From positions 1-32,637 of the forward strand of contig NZ_HG005285.1 in assembly GCF_000455285.1 (NCBI RefSeq): a stretch of 32,637 nucleotides of DNA, given 5' to 3'. How positions within the stretch are numbered: position 1 is the stretch's first letter; every line of letters starts with the position of its first letter. This document shows, piece after piece, positions 1-7,679 of the stretch. This DNA comes from Candidatus Stoquefichus massiliensis AP9 (GTDB lineage Bacteria > Bacillota_I > Bacilli_A > Erysipelotrichales > Coprobacillaceae). A program made the position numbers and the translations under genes. Below the pieces are notes generated by a model. That model saw only the letters and a list, made by a program, of their open reading frames with translations, was not told the DNA's origin and searched no databases.

Positions 1-719
1 AGATTTGCAAATTTATCTTTCTTTCTCCCACTTTTATCCTTTGAATTGTAACCTATTAGGATAATTTCAGCTAAAGTCACAAGATTCTTGTATGCATCGT
101 CATATCTAGAAGCATTATACCCTCTTCCAAATCGCTCCATAACATCCTCCAATTCGTCTTTTAACACTTCTGGCAGCCCGACCATATTTTTAAAGCAGGT
201 CAAATTATCGTTGTTCCATTCATATAGATCACCATATACACTGACAGAATTATCTTGAGAAGATACACGTCTTCTCTTAATATTGTTACACTTATAATTT
301 GCTTCCATTTTATAAATTTTATCAGCAACTTCTATATTTCCCTCTTGGGTTAATCTTAATATAGACAATATGTAAAAAATTTCTTTATTCCATTTATTGG
401 TAATTGTATCGAAATACTCCCCTGCCTTCTCAGTTCCTCCTAGTATCTCCCCAATTGAAAAGTATTCTAATGGCATCGAATTATTTTCGGTTTTATGTAA
501 AAAAATAAATTCTGGGGTTTCCTCATCTGCAAGATTACTTGCTATATACTTAATATCCAAGTTACCCCTTTTATTTACCATTTCATTATATAAAGGAGTA
601 TCCTTGAGTTTTAAATGCTTCAATACATAACCATATGGCATTTCCAAATTTAGCAATGCATCTGTAGCGCCTAACACAACTGCCCATAATTCTATATTCA
701 CAATTCCAACTATATCCAT
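1..719 (-). CDS. Hypothetical protein, 3' end beyond left edge
   Basis: An open reading frame of 239 codons reads leftward off the window edge, so the C-terminus is missing. The start (MDIVGIVNIELWAVV) follows an AGGGGG ribosome binding site about six bases upstream. I do not recognise the first 150 residues, which contain no obvious membrane segment. The last visible part has the pattern YKNLVTLAEIILIGYN followed by a lysine-rich stretch. That is reminiscent of the 'dLv.alE.L.lg' helix of Apea-like HEPN domains, which occur in RNase-type defence proteins. The resemblance is weak and is inference only. The gene lies in the same direction as the GIY-YIG fragment and the KilA-N gene, consistent with accessory DNA. 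Confidence 0.7.
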   Translation of the reverse strand, partial: MDIVGIVNIELWAVVLGATDALLNLEMPYGYVLKHLKLKDTPLYNEMVNKRGNLDIKYIASNLADEETPEFIFLHKTENNSMPLEYFSIGEILGGTEKAGEYFDTITNKWNKEIFYILSILRLTQEGNIEVADKIYKMEANYKCNNIKRRRVSSQDNSVSVYGDLYEWNNDNLTCFKNMVGLPEVLKDELEDVMERFGRGYNASRYDDAYKNLVTLAEIILIGYNSKDKSGRKKDKFAN

Positions 720-838
720 AAATATCCCCCTTGTATCATCTTTCATTCTCATTTAATATACCCTTTCCACATAAAAAGAAAACGGCATTATGAACCAAAG
801 CCAACTATATCCTAATTTTCTATAATTACCCTATCATT

Positions 839-1018
839 TTACAACTTTTTCTGAGATAAAAATACACCCGGATTATTCATATTCCCATACGAGCATTGAT
901 TAATATATGTACGAGGTATCTTATATGCCTTACCAATCCAATTAGAAAGTTCACTAATCCACCTTTCATCCATCTGTCCGTCAATTAAAAATTGTCGAAT
1001 CGTCCTTCCTCTCATCAT
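839..1018 (-). pseudogene. Truncated GIY-YIG nuclease family N-terminal fragment (59 aa)
   Basis: A short reading frame starts MMRGRTIRQFLIDGQ, five bases after GAGG. It contains ISELSNWIGKAYKIPR and ends NNPGVFLSQKKL before a TAA. From memory of the family, the RTI..FL.DG...........ELSNW.GKA...PR block is the N-terminal region found before the GIY-YIG catalytic core in a group of bacterial GIY-YIG proteins. In those proteins the text continues as 'GVYFLFG' and on into the nuclease. Here it diverges right after GVF and stops, so the catalytic domain is absent. It could be a decayed gene or a very small expressed protein. It sits between the KilA-N gene and the partial left-edge gene in what looks like an element remnant. 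Confidence 0.6.
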
Positions 1019-1065
1019 TATTGCCTCAATTATAATTATCTAAATTTTTCTAACATTATTTATTT

Positions 1066-1911
1066 CTATGTATCTACTCTTAATCTCGGCAAATTATTTA
1101 AACTCACATTATCCAACGTCTGCAATTGCTGTACCGCTAACAGCCGAAGCAATTCCATTCTCTCTTTCTGTTTTTTCCCCTGATTAATCAATACTGCATT
1201 ATAGCTTTCCAAATTCGCAAGCACAAGCAACTGATTTAAAGTTGCCACATCCCGCATATTTCCTTTTATAGCCAGATTTTCATCTTTCCATTGTTTCGCT
1301 GTTTTTCCAAACAGGACTACATTTAACATATCCGCTTCATTAGCATAGGTATATGCTATTTGTGCTGGTGTCAATTCCGGTGGAATCAAATTATCCTTAA
1401 TCGCATCTGTATGTATCCTATAATTCAGCTTAGAAATCTCTCTATTCAAATTCCAGTTTAAAGATAAACGACTGTTTTCATCGGCCTTTAATCTTCTGTA
1501 ATCCTTCATAATATACAACTGAAACTCAGGAGAAATCCAAGTTGCAAATGACATAGCAATATCACTGTGAGCGTATGTTCCACCATAACGTCCTGCTTTT
1601 GATACAATACCAATTGCATCTGTAGCATCAATCCACTTCTTTGGCGACATTGTAAATGAATTTGCCCCTGCCTGCTTTTTAAACCCCTCGAATTCGAGGG
1701 GTTTAAAATCTGGATTATGAAGTCTTTCCCATAATCCCAAAAATTCTATCACATCTCGATTTCTCATCCAATTTTGAATAACCGCTGTTGGGTCATCACT
1801 TTTATACCGTGCGATATCTGTTAATGAAATAAATTCATTTTCAAAATCCTGTGTATAAATTCCAATATCTATCCCATTGGCATGAATCATTTCTTTAATT
1901 ACCTTTCCCAT
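1066..1911 (-). CDS. KilA-N domain protein
   Basis: A 281-aa soluble protein. Residues about 10-120 form a KilA-N domain: FISLTDIARYKSDDPTAVIQ, then NWMRNRDVIEFLGLWE, then NPDF....EFEGF...AGANSF, then KKWIDATDAIGI and a GRYGGTYAHSDIAMSFATWI block. KilA-N is a DNA-binding module common in phages, integrative elements and their remnants. Residues about 125-160 (YIMKDYRRLKADENSRLSLN) look helical and probably mediate oligomerisation, and the C-terminus is rich in Leu and Gln. The start follows GGGAGGT by three to four bases. A perfect 32-bp palindrome lies inside the gene at 1677-1708, within the conserved EFEGF region. The role is unknown; regulation of the host element is the usual guess. Confidence 0.88.
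   Translation of the reverse strand: MGKVIKEMIHANGIDIGIYTQDFENEFISLTDIARYKSDDPTAVIQNWMRNRDVIEFLGLWERLHNPDFKPLEFEGFKKQAGANSFTMSPKKWIDATDAIGIVSKAGRYGGTYAHSDIAMSFATWISPEFQLYIMKDYRRLKADENSRLSLNWNLNREISKLNYRIHTDAIKDNLIPPELTPAQIAYTYANEADMLNVVLFGKTAKQWKDENLAIKGNMRDVATLNQLLVLANLESYNAVLINQGKKQKERMELLRLLAVQQLQTLDNVSLNNLPRLRVDT
1677..1708. repeat. 32-bp perfect palindrome inside KilA-N gene
   Basis: Two 16-base arms meet at a GAATTC centre (between 1692 and 1693) and pair without mismatch: TTTTAAACCCCTCGAA and its exact complement. It is coding on the minus strand, for FKPLEFEGFK. As RNA it would form a strong hairpin inside the message. Whether it is an operator for the encoded DNA-binding protein or a coincidence of codon choice cannot be decided here. 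Confidence 0.9.
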
Positions 1912-1994
1912 TGTACCTCCCGCAACTATATCCAGTATTTTCTTATTGTTAATGATGTCTTACTTAAAATTATTTACCTCTTTACTTTCATCCA

Positions 1995-2174
1995 CTAGAT
2001 TATCTCAAAATATTTAAGTGCACCCTTTATCGCTTCTACTTTTTCTTTTGGAGGATGTTTTCTCGACTGTTTCACTTCCTCCACTGCATTAATTGTCAAT
2101 CCCAAAGATCGCCTTATCTCTGCAATATAAGCAGTATGTACCTTAAATCCATATTTCTTCTCTACATAATCCTA
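1995..2174 (-). pseudogene. Cut-off C-terminal tail of the RNA methyltransferase gene
   Basis: Directly after the TAG stop of the methyltransferase gene (2172-2174) the same frame stays open for 58 more codons to a TAG at 1995-1997. It reads DYVEKKYGFKVHTAYIAEIR, then RSLGLTINAVEEVKQSRKHP, then PKEKVEAIKGALKYFEII. From memory, a tail of this kind (KEYIEAKYGFKVHTAYIAEVK ... KHPTPEKVEAIKDALKHF) follows 'YKMI' without interruption in many Firmicute RumA proteins and in some unrelated proteins from mobile elements. The simplest reading is a nonsense change, for example AAG to TAG, in a recently intact tail. Suppression of the TAG or translation re-initiation cannot be excluded. Confidence 0.75.
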
Positions 2175-3419
2175 TATCATTTTATAAGTAATTTTCGGTT
2201 TCGGCTGATATTTCTTTGCTCGTTCCGCAATCAAATCCAAAGGTACTTTACCTTCGCCTTCACCAAATTCCTCTTTCACATTTATAGTGCTTTCTGGTGA
2301 TTTGTGAGACAAAAGTACGATGGTTTCCACATGTTCTGTATGAGGGAACATATCATAAAGATAAACATCTTTTGTAACATATCCAATCTGTTGAAACCAC
2401 TTTAAATCTCTTGCTTGTGTTGAAGGATCACAAGAAACATAAACAACTGATTGTGGTTTTAATATACCTATTGCCTCTACAAATTCTTTTGTACTTCCCG
2501 CTCTTGGTGGATCCATAATAACACTATCTATATGCATATGTGATTGAGCCATTTTCTGCATAAAAATGGTTGCATCTTCATTATAAAATGAAATATTTCT
2601 AATGTCATTCATTTTTGCATTATTTAAAGCATCTTTATATGCATCTTTATTCAATTCAACACCAATCACTTTTTTTACATTTTTTGCAATACTCATACCA
2701 ATTGTTCCAATACCGCAATATGTATCTAAAACAACCTGATCTTTTTGACCATTCAATAATTCAGCAACTTTTGCATAAAGTTTCTCACATTGTGAATGAT
2801 TAATTTGATAAAAAGATTGAGCAGATATCTTAAATGATAAAGCACAAAGTTTATCAACAATAAACCCTTTACCATAAAGAACCTTTTCTATTGAAGATAA
2901 AACAACACTTGTTTGTCTTTTATTAACATTTAAAACAACAGATTGTACTGATGGACAGGCTTTGACTAACTCCTGACAAAAATTCTTAGAACCTTTAAAC
3001 ATGCCATCAGTCGCAACTAATACAACCAATGTTTGATTTGTTTCAATAGCCCTTCTTATCAAGACATGCTTTAAGAAACCTCTATTTTTATGTTCATCAT
3101 AAATAGACATACGATATTTTCTAAATAATGATTGTATTTTTGCTAAAACTTTATGTGTTTCTTCATCATGAAGAAGACATTTTTGCATAGGTACTATTTT
3201 ATGTGATGATTCTTCATATAAACCATATTCATATTTTTGATTAAATGCAACAATAACCTTATTACGATATTCATAAGGATTCTCCATTCCTACAACTGAA
3301 TGAACATTCAGTTGAGGAAAGAGTTTCTGACAATAATCTTGTTTTTTAATTAATTGTTGTGGGTAGTCCATATGAATATATTGACAGCTACCACAACGTT
3401 TACTAATAGGACAATTCAT
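2172..3419 (-). CDS. rlmD: 23S rRNA (uracil-5-)-methyltransferase, RumA/RlmD type
   Basis: This enzyme transfers a methyl group from S-adenosylmethionine to C5 of a uridine in 23S rRNA. The 415-aa protein starts MNCPISKRCG; this ATG is preferred over the GTG five codons upstream because AAAGGAG precedes it directly. Cys3, Cys9, Cys12 and Cys81 fit the family's iron-sulfur ligands. LDTYCGIGT (231-239) binds SAM, DPPRAG is at 303-308, SCDPST holds the nucleophile Cys330, and HVE (363-365) holds the general base. An N-terminal TRAM domain is lacking. The segment after about residue 371 (EFGEGEGKVPLD...) is not part of the core fold and looks like a tail supplied by an integrated element. It now stops early at YKMI, but all catalytic residues remain, so the enzyme should be active. 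Confidence 0.9.
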   Translation of the reverse strand: MNCPISKRCGSCQYIHMDYPQQLIKKQDYCQKLFPQLNVHSVVGMENPYEYRNKVIVAFNQKYEYGLYEESSHKIVPMQKCLLHDEETHKVLAKIQSLFRKYRMSIYDEHKNRGFLKHVLIRRAIETNQTLVVLVATDGMFKGSKNFCQELVKACPSVQSVVLNVNKRQTSVVLSSIEKVLYGKGFIVDKLCALSFKISAQSFYQINHSQCEKLYAKVAELLNGQKDQVVLDTYCGIGTIGMSIAKNVKKVIGVELNKDAYKDALNNAKMNDIRNISFYNEDATIFMQKMAQSHMHIDSVIMDPPRAGSTKEFVEAIGILKPQSVVYVSCDPSTQARDLKWFQQIGYVTKDVYLYDMFPHTEHVETIVLLSHKSPESTINVKEEFGEGEGKVPLDLIAERAKKYQPKPKITYKMI

Positions 3420-3443
3420 AAAATCTCCTTTCACTAAAGAAAA

Positions 3444-3465
3444 GAGTAAAAGTCATCTTTTACTC
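3444..3465 (-). terminator. Hairpin terminator between pepD and methyltransferase gene
   Basis: A 9-bp stem (GAGTAAAAG / CTTTTACTC, loop of four) lies just after the pepD stop. On the minus strand it is followed by TTTTCTTT. Only about 18 bases separate it from the AAAGGAG of the next gene, so that gene depends on readthrough or on a promoter inside pepD. Confidence 0.7.
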
Positions 3466-3467
3466 AA

Positions 3468-4901
3468 TTACAATGTTTCAATAAATGCTACCAATAACTG
3501 ATAAGTCTTTACAAATGATTCAATATCTAATCTTTCATCAGGTGTGTGAATGTCAGCCATATTTGGTCCCATTGTAATAATGTCCAAATCAGGAATTTTT
3601 CCTTTAAAAGCACCTGTTTCTAATCCACCATGAGTTGCGACTTCTCTTAATGTTTCACCTGTATGAGTTTGATAAAACTCTTTAAATTGTTTACGCAACA
3701 AAGAATCAGAATCATAATCCCATCCTGGATAGTCATTAGAGACTTCTACATAAGCATTATATATTGATGCGATTAATTCTAACTGTAATGATAATTCTTC
3801 ACGTATGCTCTGTAATGGTGAACGAATAGAGTAATTAATTGTAACACAATCATCTTCTGTTTGAACAACACCCATATTTAAAGATACTGTTGTTAAACCT
3901 TCAATGGCTTGAGATTTTTCAATCATACCATTTAATGCTAAATACATAATAGAAATAATAGCTTCACTATCTTGTGAACATATACAGACATCACATTCTT
4001 CTTCATGAATTGTAATAGATACATTTGGATCACTGATTTCTAATTCTTTTTTAATATCTGTTTCATATGTTTGAACCATTTGATATAAATCTTCAAAAGA
4101 ACTTGAACTTGCAAAAGCCACAGTACATTCACGAGGAATGGCATTGTTTTTAAGACCCCCAGTGATTTCTACTAAACGAATATCTTTACCTGCCTTTAAG
4201 AAATGATATAAAATACGTGCTGCAATCTTATTTGCATTCCCTCTTCCTTTATCAATACATTCACCAGAATGTCCACCAAGTAATCCTTTCACTTCTAATA
4301 CATATACAGGTGAATCATTATCTTCACCACGAATTGGTTTTGTAATTAATAAATCATTTCCTCCAGCTGAAGATGTACATGTTTCCCCTTCTGTTTCACT
4401 ATCTAAACCAATCATTCTTTTAGATTGAAGATGTGTTGCATCAAAAGCTAACGCACCGCATAAGCCAACTTCTTCCTGAACTGTAAAAACACATTCTAAT
4501 GGTGGATGTTTCACTGTTTGATCTGTTAGCAAAGCTAACATATAACAAACACCATAACCATCATCTGCTCCTAATGTTGTTCCTCTAGCATGTAAGAAAC
4601 CATCTTCGACATATAAATCTAAAGGATCATTTTCAAAATCATGATCACTATCATTATTCTTTTCATTCACCATATCCATATGTGCTTCTAACATTAATGG
4701 TTCATGATCTTCATAACCTTTTGTTGCCTCTTTATAAACAACAATATTATGCATATCATCACGATAATATTTTAACTGATACTGATTTGCAATGCTTTCA
4801 ATATAATCAGCAATTCCTTCCTCCAAATATGAACCATGGGGAATTTTTGCGATCTCTTCAAAATAATAATTCACTAAAATACTTGTATCTAAAATAGCCA
4901 T
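3468..4901 (-). CDS. pepD: Beta-Ala-His / Xaa-His dipeptidase (M20 family, PepD)
   Basis: A cytoplasmic di-zinc aminoacyl-histidine dipeptidase that hydrolyses dipeptides such as Xaa-His. The 477-aa length is normal for PepD. Metal-binding and catalytic motifs are in order: HMDM (His74, Asp76), GADDGYG (Asp113 bridging), the EE pair at 143-144 in VQEEVGLCGA (general base and metal ligand), GLDSE (Asp167) and a C-terminal ADIHTPDE His. The lid or dimerisation domain lies between, with GGHSGECIDKGRGNA. The start follows AGGAGGAAGAAT. It lies 10 bases after the Smr gene on the same strand and is followed by its own hairpin terminator. It probably supplies amino acids from peptide scavenging. Confidence 0.93.
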   Translation of the reverse strand: MAILDTSILVNYYFEEIAKIPHGSYLEEGIADYIESIANQYQLKYYRDDMHNIVVYKEATKGYEDHEPLMLEAHMDMVNEKNNDSDHDFENDPLDLYVEDGFLHARGTTLGADDGYGVCYMLALLTDQTVKHPPLECVFTVQEEVGLCGALAFDATHLQSKRMIGLDSETEGETCTSSAGGNDLLITKPIRGEDNDSPVYVLEVKGLLGGHSGECIDKGRGNANKIAARILYHFLKAGKDIRLVEITGGLKNNAIPRECTVAFASSSSFEDLYQMVQTYETDIKKELEISDPNVSITIHEEECDVCICSQDSEAIISIMYLALNGMIEKSQAIEGLTTVSLNMGVVQTEDDCVTINYSIRSPLQSIREELSLQLELIASIYNAYVEVSNDYPGWDYDSDSLLRKQFKEFYQTHTGETLREVATHGGLETGAFKGKIPDLDIITMGPNMADIHTPDERLDIESFVKTYQLLVAFIETL

Positions 4902-4911
4902 ATTCTTCCTC

Positions 4912-5160
4912 CTATACCAATGTTCTTAATATGAATTCAGTGATTCCCTGATTCATACCAATCTCAATCCTTAATATTTTTGGATGAGAACGATACGTCT
5001 TACGAATCATATCACGCAACGTTGTGCCACTGTGATACCCATGAATAATCCGAATCATATATGTTCCCTGATTAGCTCTTTTCAAAACAGCATCAATTCT
5101 TGTTTTCGCTTGAAACTGATTCATACCATGAACATCAATCTCTATAATACCTGAACCCAT
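4912..5160 (-). CDS. Small Smr-domain protein
   Basis: An 82-aa protein that is essentially a lone Smr (small MutS-related) domain. It carries the IDVHGMNQFQAK motif near the N-terminus and RIIHGYHSGTTLRDMIRK in the middle, the DxHG and HGxxxGxLR signatures of the family. Smr domains bind or nick nucleic acids; stand-alone short ones are of unknown role, and recent work on other Smr proteins links some to cleavage of mRNA on stalled ribosomes. The start MGSGIIEI is chosen over a frame start five codons upstream because AAGGAGAA lies just before it. It sits between the MATE gene and pepD in a tight leftward run. Confidence 0.85.
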   Translation of the reverse strand: MGSGIIEIDVHGMNQFQAKTRIDAVLKRANQGTYMIRIIHGYHSGTTLRDMIRKTYRSHPKILRIEIGMNQGITEFILRTLV

Positions 5161-5186
5161 ATTTTCTCCTTCCATTATAACAATTC

Positions 5187-6524
5187 CTAAACCAGTTGTC
5201 TATTCATCCATTTCCCACTTAAATAGCGCCACATAAAAAATACACAACGCACAGCCCAATCAATAAACATTGCAATCCATACTCCTAACAACCCTAAATT
5301 CATATACTGACCTAAAACATAACTCAAACAAAAACGAAATGTCCACATTGATACAGCTGAAACAATCATTGTATATTTTGCATCATTAGCAGCTCTTAAG
5401 GCATTAGGAAAAGTAAAAGATAAAGGCCAAATCAACATTCCTATAATACCATGTAAAAAGATACATTGATAGGCTAAATCAGTTGTTTGGGAAGATAATG
5501 AATACATTGGCAAAATAAATGGTGTTGCAAGTAAAATCACAACAATCACAGCAGCCATTGATAAATATGTTAATTTCATAATCTTCTTAATATAATATTT
5601 AGCCTGCTGATAATCATTGGCTCCAACACATTGCCCAACGACTGTCACCATAGCAAGCCCCATTGCAGTTCCTGGAATAATCTGCATTTGAGCTATATTA
5701 TTAGAAACTGCATTAGCAGCAATTGAATAAGTTCCAAAAGTTGCGATTAAACTTTGGACAAGAATCTTTCCAAACTGGAACATACCGTTTTCTAAACCAG
5801 ATGGTACACCAATGGTTAAAATTTTACGTATATAAACACCTTGAAATGACCAATGCTTTAAATCATCAATACGTAAATCATTTTCACTATGTGTTAACAT
5901 ATACAATATCACAATACAAGCAACGGCTCTTGCTATTAATGTTGCAAAAACAGCACCAAAAACACCCCATTGGAAACCAAATATAAAGACTGCATTTAAA
6001 ATAATATTAATAGCATTCATAATCGCACTATTAATCATTGATATCTTAGAATTCCCAATAGCCCTAAAAAGTGCTGCTCCAGAATTATATAAAGCAATAA
6101 AAGGATAAGACATTGCTGAAAACAAGAAATAAATTTCAGCATTTTTCATGACATCAACTTCAACATTACCAAAAATCAAATGTAATAAAGATGCATTAAA
6201 TATAATCACAACAATCATGATCACTAAAGATAAAAGAGCAGTCACCAAAATCAATTGTTTTGCTGAAAGTTTAGCTTTTTCCTTAACTCCCTGACCTATA
6301 AATTGAGCAGCGACAACAGCTCCACCAGTCCCTAGAGCAGCAAAAATATTAATCAATAAAATATTAATCCCATCAACTAAAGAAACAGCTGATACAGCAG
6401 CTTCACCAACACTTGCAACCATAATCGTATCAGCAAAACCAACAGTAACAGCAAGTAACTGTTCAATAATTAATGGAATAATTAATTTCTTTAAATCACG
6501 ATGAGAAAACATCATTCTTATCAT
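5187..6524 (-). CDS. MATE family efflux transporter
   Basis: A 445-aa polytopic membrane protein with about 12 predicted hydrophobic segments. It has the MATE pattern near the N-terminus (LIIEQLLAVTVGFADTIMVA) and an internal repeat starting near ILTIGVPSGLENGMFQFGK. MATE proteins export drugs, metabolites or toxins in exchange for Na+ or H+; the substrate cannot be read from sequence. Two in-frame starts compete. The first ATG is only one base from AGAGGGG, and the ATG three codons later has a spacing of about ten. It follows the pseudouridine synthase gene and precedes the Smr gene. It is a different paralogue from the MATE gene near 28 kb. Confidence 0.9.
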   Translation of the reverse strand: MIRMMFSHRDLKKLIIPLIIEQLLAVTVGFADTIMVASVGEAAVSAVSLVDGINILLINIFAALGTGGAVVAAQFIGQGVKEKAKLSAKQLILVTALLSLVIMIVVIIFNASLLHLIFGNVEVDVMKNAEIYFLFSAMSYPFIALYNSGAALFRAIGNSKISMINSAIMNAINIILNAVFIFGFQWGVFGAVFATLIARAVACIVILYMLTHSENDLRIDDLKHWSFQGVYIRKILTIGVPSGLENGMFQFGKILVQSLIATFGTYSIAANAVSNNIAQMQIIPGTAMGLAMVTVVGQCVGANDYQQAKYYIKKIMKLTYLSMAAVIVVILLATPFILPMYSLSSQTTDLAYQCIFLHGIIGMLIWPLSFTFPNALRAANDAKYTMIVSAVSMWTFRFCLSYVLGQYMNLGLLGVWIAMFIDWAVRCVFFMWRYLSGKWMNRQLV

Positions 6525-6553
6525 TCCCCTCTCATGATTCCATTATAACGCGC

Positions 6554-7255
6554 TTATCTATAAAACATAAATTCTTTCAATTTTTGAAATTCATCTTTTG
6601 TTAGGGGACGATAGTCCCCTAATGATAACTTTGAATCTAATAGAATATTAGCAAATTCAATCCTTTTTAAAGAAACGACCTGATTATGACAAGATAAAAA
6701 CATCTTTTTAATCTGATGATATTTTCCTTCACTTATAGTTACATAACAATGATAATGATCAATAATTTCTAACTGAGCAGGTAAACACTTTATATCTTTA
6801 TCAATCAGAATTCCATCTTTAAATATTTCTACGAATGATTGATCTAATGGTTTCATGCATTCAACAAAGTATGTCTTTGTCACATGATGTTGTGGTAATA
6901 AGAGTTGTTTTGATAAAGAGGCATCATTTGTTAATAATAATAAACCCGTCGTATCACGATCCAATCTTCCCAAACAATAACAATCTTCACGATCTATAAG
7001 ATCCACCACACAAGGATATTTTTCATCATAATTTGCACAAATATATCCAGCTGGTTTATTCATCATATAATAAACAAAAGGCTGTGAATCTATTCTTTTT
7101 CCATTGACTTCAATAATATCATCTGTTTTGACAATATAATTACAATCAGTTATTAATTGACCATTTACGATAACAGCATGATGTTTCAACAATGTTAAAC
7201 ATTGTTTTCTATTCCCACAATGATTTTTCATCATGACTAAATAAAGCTTTTTAAT
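6554..7255 (-). CDS. RsuA/RluB-type rRNA pseudouridine synthase
   Basis: This protein converts a specific rRNA uridine to pseudouridine. A short S4 RNA-binding domain (about KKLYLVMMKNHCGNRKQCLT to VIVNG) precedes the catalytic domain. YYMMNKPAG opens that domain, GRLDRDTTGLLLLTND carries the catalytic Asp, and GKYHQIKKMF closes it. No well-placed ATG, GTG or TTG lies before the S4 domain. The best start by position is ATT at 7255-7253, seven bases after AGGAAGG, sharing its last T with the TAA of the ParB-like gene (ATTAA). An upstream in-frame ATG at 7300 would add 15 unrelated residues, and the internal ATG pair would remove part of S4. The start is therefore uncertain; the family call is firm. 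Confidence 0.87.
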   Translation of the reverse strand: MKKLYLVMMKNHCGNRKQCLTLLKHHAVIVNGQLITDCNYIVKTDDIIEVNGKRIDSQPFVYYMMNKPAGYICANYDEKYPCVVDLIDREDCYCLGRLDRDTTGLLLLTNDASLSKQLLLPQHHVTKTYFVECMKPLDQSFVEIFKDGILIDKDIKCLPAQLEIIDHYHCYVTISEGKYHQIKKMFLSCHNQVVSLKRIEFANILLDSKLSLGDYRPLTKDEFQKLKEFMFYR

Positions 7256-7535
7256 GAGTATTCCTTCCTCTCCAACAATCATTAGAACGTTCATCACCAT
7301 TATTTTTTATAACAACATGAACATAACTCCCCCTTTTATAATCAGGATCTTTTTTTAATATATCAGATAATACTGATAAACGTTTATGACCATCAATACA
7401 TTGATAATGCTGATTCAATTGAATCACATGAATAGGAAAAGAAAAACCAATTCGAAGAATAGAATCATATAACTCTGTTGTATAACTCTGATATTCAAAA
7501 TCAATATCTTTTATATTTAACTTCACCAAACGCAT
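7251..7535 (-). CDS. Small ParB/sulfiredoxin-fold protein
   Basis: A 94-aa protein. LVKLNIKDIDFEYQSYTTEL is followed by LYDSILRIGFSFPIHVIQLN and YQCIDGHKRLSVL, which matches the ParB N-terminal nucleotide-binding fold; the 'IDGHKRL' box corresponds to the 'GxxRxxA' element. It has no DNA-binding helix-turn-helix and no CTPase C-terminus, so it is not a chromosome-partition ParB. The start follows GAGGTGAT. It is the first gene of the leftward run that continues with the pseudouridine synthase, and their ends overlap. Its function is unknown. Confidence 0.8.
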   Translation of the reverse strand: MRLVKLNIKDIDFEYQSYTTELYDSILRIGFSFPIHVIQLNQHYQCIDGHKRLSVLSDILKKDPDYKRGSYVHVVIKNNGDERSNDCWRGRNTH

Positions 7536-7558
7536 TTATTATCACCTCAAACACCGAT

Positions 7559-7567
7559 ATTATAACA
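7559..7567 (-). promoter_or_regulatory. Extended -10 promoter of leftward run
   Basis: The minus strand reads TGTTATAAT, an extended -10 element, about 24 bases before the ATG of the ParB-like gene. The matching -35 (TTTTCA at 17 bases) is poor, as is usual for extended -10 promoters. Confidence 0.55.
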
Positions 7568-7652
7568 TTAAATAATAGATATGAAAATCCAAATCAAAGA
7601 ATAATATATTTTTCAAGATAGAAAAAGTTTATGATTTTATAATAATTCATGA

Positions 7653-7658
7653 TATAAT
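7653..7658 (+). promoter_or_regulatory. -10 element of RpiR-family gene
   Basis: A perfect TATAAT lies 22 bases before the ATG at 7680 and is followed by AAGGAGGT. The -35 region (TATGAT at 7630-7635, spacer 17) is weak, which suggests the gene may need activation or be expressed at a low level. Confidence 0.5.
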
Positions 7659-7679
7659 ATCAGTTAAGGAGGTCATTAT

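Noticed and set aside
397-630. Rightward 77-codon reading frame at the left edge
   Set aside because: It is opposite the leftward partial gene, which has a better start signal and a longer frame.
992-1183. Rightward 63-codon reading frame
   Set aside because: It lies over the ends of the GIY-YIG fragment and KilA-N gene, has no ribosome binding site and gives a low-complexity Asn/Ser/Phe-rich product. It is a shadow of the opposite strand.
5187-6524. The two MATE genes as a recent duplication
   Set aside because: Their proteins differ throughout beyond the family pattern, so they are old paralogues.
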